Shown one piece after another: positions 47,988 to 50,658 of a stretch of 50,658 bases of DNA. The notes beneath the pieces are model-generated. The model searched no databases and was not told the origin of the DNA. It saw nothing but the letters and a program-made list of their open reading frames with translations. The stretch lies in NCBI RefSeq assembly GCF_014648595.1, contig NZ_BMRK01000003.1, forward strand, positions 364,188 through 414,845, written 5' to 3'. The position numbers and the translations under genes are program-made. The number at the start of each line of letters is the position of its first letter. Within the stretch, counting starts at the first letter, position 1. This DNA comes from Nocardioides luteus (lineage in GTDB: Bacteria > Actinomycetota > Actinomycetes > Propionibacteriales > Nocardioidaceae).

Positions 47988-49007
47988 ATGACGTTGGCGG
48001 ACCTCTTCAGAGATCACTTCGGTCACCAGGAGCATCTCTACGGATGGCTCCTCGACCGCTTCGCGGACGACCTCGAGGCGGGTGGTCCCACCGCGGAGAT
48101 CTGCCGGGACCACCTCGACGCCTCCCGAGGGGATGCGGTGCAGCTGCGGCTCCTGGCCGCGCTGCACCGCATCGTGCTCCGCGGTGACGCCCCCGAGCTC
48201 GAGCGCTTCTACCCGAACCTCGGCGGCAACGACGCGTACGCCGATGCCTGGCCTCTCTTCGCAGAAGTGATCGCAACCCATGTCCTCGAGCTCCGGGAGG
48301 GCTTGGCGGTGGCGCCGCAGACCAACGAGGTCGGCCGCTCGGCATGTCTCCTGGTCGGCATCTTCGAGGCCGTACGCCGCACCGGCCTGTCCCGCGTCCG
48401 GCTGCTCGAGCCCGGCGCCTCGGCGGGCCTCAACCTGCTCGTCGACCGCTATCGCTTCGTCGGTGAGGACTGGGCGTACGGCCCCGAGAGCAGCCCGCTG
48501 GCGATCGACACCGAGAGCTCCGGCGTCCGCCCGGTTCCGTTCGAGATCGTCGCCCGGCGCGGCTGCGACCTGGCCCCGGTCGACGTCTCCACCGAGAAGG
48601 GCCGGCACTACCTCACCTCCTTCGTGTGGCCGCACCAGGTCGATCGGCACGCCCGTCTCGCAGGTGCGCTGGCGGCCGCGGCGGACGACCCGCCGCTCAT
48701 CGACGTCGGCTCCGCCGACACCTGGTTGCAGGATCAGCTCGCGGCCCCGGCTCAGGACGATGTCCTGACCGTCGTCTGGCAGTCGATCACCGAGCAGTAC
48801 TGGCCGACCGAGGTTCGAACCGGCGTACGCGCCGCGATCGCCGAGGCCCGCAGCCGTCTACGGATCGCCCACATCAGCATGGAGGGCGTGCCACCGGCAC
48901 AGAAGGCCTCGGGCTGGGACGTCCGCAGCGATGGGCCTGCACTTCGCCTCGATGGAGATCTGCTCGCCCGTTCGAGCCACCACGGTCCGCCGTTGATCCT
49001 CGAATAG
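47988..49007 (+). CDS. DUF2332 family protein
   Basis: 339 aa. The start LADLFRDHFGHQEHLYGWLLDRFADDLEAGG and the SAM/Rossmann-like RLLEPGASAGLNLLVDRYRF (about 138-157) are typical of DUF2332, a widespread actinobacterial/alphaproteobacterial family without known function. A methyltransferase-like fold is suggested by EPGASAG. ATG at 47988. Confidence 0.85.
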   Translation: MTLADLFRDHFGHQEHLYGWLLDRFADDLEAGGPTAEICRDHLDASRGDAVQLRLLAALHRIVLRGDAPELERFYPNLGGNDAYADAWPLFAEVIATHVLELREGLAVAPQTNEVGRSACLLVGIFEAVRRTGLSRVRLLEPGASAGLNLLVDRYRFVGEDWAYGPESSPLAIDTESSGVRPVPFEIVARRGCDLAPVDVSTEKGRHYLTSFVWPHQVDRHARLAGALAAAADDPPLIDVGSADTWLQDQLAAPAQDDVLTVVWQSITEQYWPTEVRTGVRAAIAEARSRLRIAHISMEGVPPAQKASGWDVRSDGPALRLDGDLLARSSHHGPPLILE

Positions 49008-49058
49008 CCCGGGCCGAAGTCGGTTGACGGACCTGGGGTCCGGGTCGAGGCTGGCCCC

Positions 49059-50318
49059 ATGTCCGTCGACGACGACTTCCCCGGCTGGAAGCGCAACGTA
49101 GCGATCTTCCTCGCCGGTCAGACGATGTCGCTGCTCGGTTCGATGCTGGTGATGTTCGCCGTGATGTGGCACCTCACCATCGAGACCCGATCCGGATCGG
49201 TGCTGATGCTGAGCCTCGTCTTCGGGATGCTCCCGCAGGCCTTCATGTCGATCTTCGGTGGCGTCTGGGCGGACCGACATCACCGCAAGTTCCTGATCAT
49301 GGGCTCTGACGCCACCATCGCGGTCGCGACCCTGATCCTGGCCTGTCTGATGGCCAGCGGCATCGACGACCTCTGGATCATCTACCTCGCGCTGGCGATC
49401 CGATCGGTCTTCGCTGGCATCCAGATGCCGGCGGTCACCGCGATGATCCCCCAGATCGCGCCGGAGTCGCAGCTGCTGCGGGTCAACGGAGCCTTCCAGA
49501 CGATCCAGTCCGGGATGGCGCTCCTGGCTCCTGCGCTCGCTGCGGTGATCTACGCCAGCATGGACATCGTCGCCGTCTTCTTCATCGACGCCGCCACCGC
49601 GCTGATCGGCGTGGGTCTGCTCGCCCTGGTCCCGGTCGCCCGCATCGTACGCACAGACCAGGGAAAGGTCTCCTACTTCGGCGACCTGCGAGCCGGCCTG
49701 AAGTACGTCTCCACCCACTCCCACGTGCGCTGGATCATCGTCCTGTTCACGCTGGTCATGCTCATGGTCGGCGCCCCGTCCTATCTGACCCCGCTGATGG
49801 TCACGCGTACCTTCGGCGACGAGGTCTGGAAGCTCACCGCCAACGAGCTGTTCTGGGGCTTCGGCATGCTCGCCGGAGGCGCGGCCATGGCGACGTTCGG
49901 CCCCAAGATCACTCACCGAATGCGCCTGATGGTCGTCTCGGTGGTCCTCATCGGGCTGTTCGTCGTCGGGCTCGGGGTCTCCACCAACATGTGGGTCTTC
50001 TTCGCGTTCGGGCTGCTGATCGGAGTCTTCTTCTCAGCGCTCAGCGCCCCTGCCATGACGATCCTCCAGGAGCGGGTCGAACCCGAGATGCAGGGCCGTG
50101 TCTTCGGCATCGTCGGGATCGTCATGTCCGTCGCGATGCCACTGTCCATGGTGGTGTTCGGCCCGCTCGCCGACCAGTTCACCGTCGAGTCCCTGCTGAT
50201 CCTCGCCGGCCTGCTGCTGTTCCTCGTGGTGGCCGGGATCCTGGCGATCCCGGGCGCTCGTCGGTCTCTCGCCGAGGTCGACCTTCCCCACGATGCAGAG
50301 CGCGAGCTGACGAAATGA
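49059..50318 (+). CDS. MFS transporter (MFS_3/enterobactin or macrolide efflux type)
   Basis: 419 aa with 12 hydrophobic segments; MFS_3 pattern NVAIFLAGQTMSLLGSMLVMFAVMWHLT at the start, motif A-like GGVWADRHHRKFLI, and second half FSALSAPAMTILQERVEPEMQGRVFGI. This family exports macrolides, siderophores and other drugs. It is followed by a terminator and the rRNA end. Confidence 0.88.
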   Translation: MSVDDDFPGWKRNVAIFLAGQTMSLLGSMLVMFAVMWHLTIETRSGSVLMLSLVFGMLPQAFMSIFGGVWADRHHRKFLIMGSDATIAVATLILACLMASGIDDLWIIYLALAIRSVFAGIQMPAVTAMIPQIAPESQLLRVNGAFQTIQSGMALLAPALAAVIYASMDIVAVFFIDAATALIGVGLLALVPVARIVRTDQGKVSYFGDLRAGLKYVSTHSHVRWIIVLFTLVMLMVGAPSYLTPLMVTRTFGDEVWKLTANELFWGFGMLAGGAAMATFGPKITHRMRLMVVSVVLIGLFVVGLGVSTNMWVFFAFGLLIGVFFSALSAPAMTILQERVEPEMQGRVFGIVGIVMSVAMPLSMVVFGPLADQFTVESLLILAGLLLFLVVAGILAIPGARRSLAEVDLPHDAERELTK

Positions 50319-50353
50319 CAGCTGCCCGGCGCCTCGAGGGCACCGGGCAGCTG
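50319..50353. terminator. Convergent terminator
   Basis: CAGCTGCCCGG (50319-50329) / CCGGGCAGCTG (50343-50353), 11 bp, immediately after the MFS stop. Confidence 0.75.
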
Positions 50354-50365
50354 GAGAAGCTCGAA

Positions 50366-50443
50366 TCAGCGGCTGGTGACCAGCTTGATGGCCACGCCGA
50401 GACCCGCGGCGACAACGGCGGCGATGAGCAGCTTCTTGACCAT
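50366..50443 (-). CDS. 25-residue hydrophobic peptide
   Basis: MVKKLLIAAVVAAGLGVAIK then LVTSR: two lysines, a 17-residue hydrophobic helix and a basic tail. AGGAG at 5-nt spacing supports translation. Its N terminus resembles the tiny DLW-39-like membrane peptides of actinobacteria, but the acidic DLW tail is missing. It lies between the MFS terminator and the rRNA operon. Confidence 0.6.
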   Translation of the reverse strand: MVKKLLIAAVVAAGLGVAIKLVTSR

Positions 50444-50570
50444 GGGAACTCCTAGTTCGAGATGTTGATACGGACTGCAACTATGACATTGGACCCCGTG
50501 CTGCGATCCCCGTCAACGGGGCGTGGCGCGAAGAGACCTCGACAATCATCGCAAACACCTACAAATGGCA

Positions 50571-50600
50571 GCAGGGCCACCTCCGAAGAGGTGGCCCTGC
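50571..50600 (-). terminator. rRNA operon terminator
   Basis: 13-bp stem GCAGGGCCACCTC (50571-50583) / complement (50588-50600); on the minus strand the loop is TTCG, followed by TGCCATTTG. Directly downstream of the 5S rRNA. Confidence 0.85.
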
Positions 50601-50610
50601 GCAAAGATAT

Positions 50611-50658
50611 GTCCGGCGGCGTCCTACTCTCCCACAGCCTCTCGGTTGCAGTACCATC
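50611..50658 (-). rRNA. rrf: 5S rRNA, 3' end (partial)
   Basis: Reverse complement gives ...GGGAGAGTAGGACGCCGCCGGAC, the conserved 3' part of actinobacterial 5S rRNA. The rest lies beyond the window. Confidence 0.9.

Noticed and set aside
1-50658. CRISPR arrays, insertion sequences, phage genes
   Set aside because: No regularly spaced repeats, transposase, integrase, Cas or phage structural genes were seen on either strand.

Overview
The window looks like a high-GC actinobacterial chromosome, most likely Nocardioidaceae (a Nocardioides-like genus). The reasons are: a bacterial proteasome activator (Bpa/PafE); F420/flavin LLM oxidoreductases, TetR, WYL and ECF42 regulators typical of actinobacteria; many TAnnnT-N6-9-start leaderless promoters; and copies of the GGTGGTCGAGCC...GAGACCACC palindromic repeat that I associate with Nocardioides. 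The genus is an inference.

Region 1 (1-11.1 kb) is a catabolic island. It holds the tail of a ferredoxin reductase, an AroQ-like/CMD-like gene pair, an MFS exporter with a short translated leader, a hotdog thioesterase, an Ldh2-like protein, a four-gene operon (flavin reductase with a sensor-like tail, SsuD-like monooxygenase, acyl-CoA ligase, HMG-CoA-lyase-like protein), a MarR regulator and a SnoaL-like protein. Six copies of a GCATGC-centred palindrome (AGCATGCT in five of them) lie in its intergenic regions, over promoters and over one start codon, so one MarR repressor probably controls the whole island. Several enzymes keep the fold but have altered canonical residues, which points to an uncharacterised pathway for a cyclic ketone or acid.

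Region 2 (11.1-14.2 kb) has tRNA-Arg(ACG), tRNA-Ser(GCT) and tRNA-Ser(TGA). Between the first two is a LuxR/TrmB-like regulator facing an unpredicted 46-codon gene for a secreted peptide whose predicted mature form is DTTWPNIIASDTTWPN. This is a candidate peptide-signalling pair and my best candidate for an undescribed system.

Region 3 (14.2-27.7 kb) is core chromosome: a biotinyl-domain protein, a 10-TM protein, a nitrilase, a MobA-like protein, a quinone oxidoreductase, Bpa, ChrA, Nudix, YnfA, a phosphatase, a WYL regulator, a P450 and a proline-rich membrane protein. Many genes here start without a Shine-Dalgarno, directly behind a -10 box.

Region 4 (26.9-35.0 kb) is a TetR regulator beside a four-gene, fully overlapping operon: two DUF1989 proteins, a biotin carboxylase of the urea/guanidine type and allophanate hydrolase. 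Current knowledge of these families makes it a guanidine-degradation operon (guanidine to carboxyguanidine to allophanate to ammonia and CO2). A perfect inverted repeat sits in its promoter region.

Region 5 (35.5-50.7 kb) mixes metal and stress functions: a yybP-ykoY-type manganese riboswitch ahead of a GDT1/TMEM165 exporter; two separate ECF42 sigma factor/DGPF (YCII) pairs; an OYE/MerR divergon; a nicotianamine-synthase-like protein; an Nramp-like transporter without the DPGN metal site; a siderophore-interacting protein behind a DtxR/IdeR-like box; a secreted two-unit repeat protein; a DUF2332 protein; and an MFS exporter. The window ends in a 5S rRNA (minus strand) behind its terminator.
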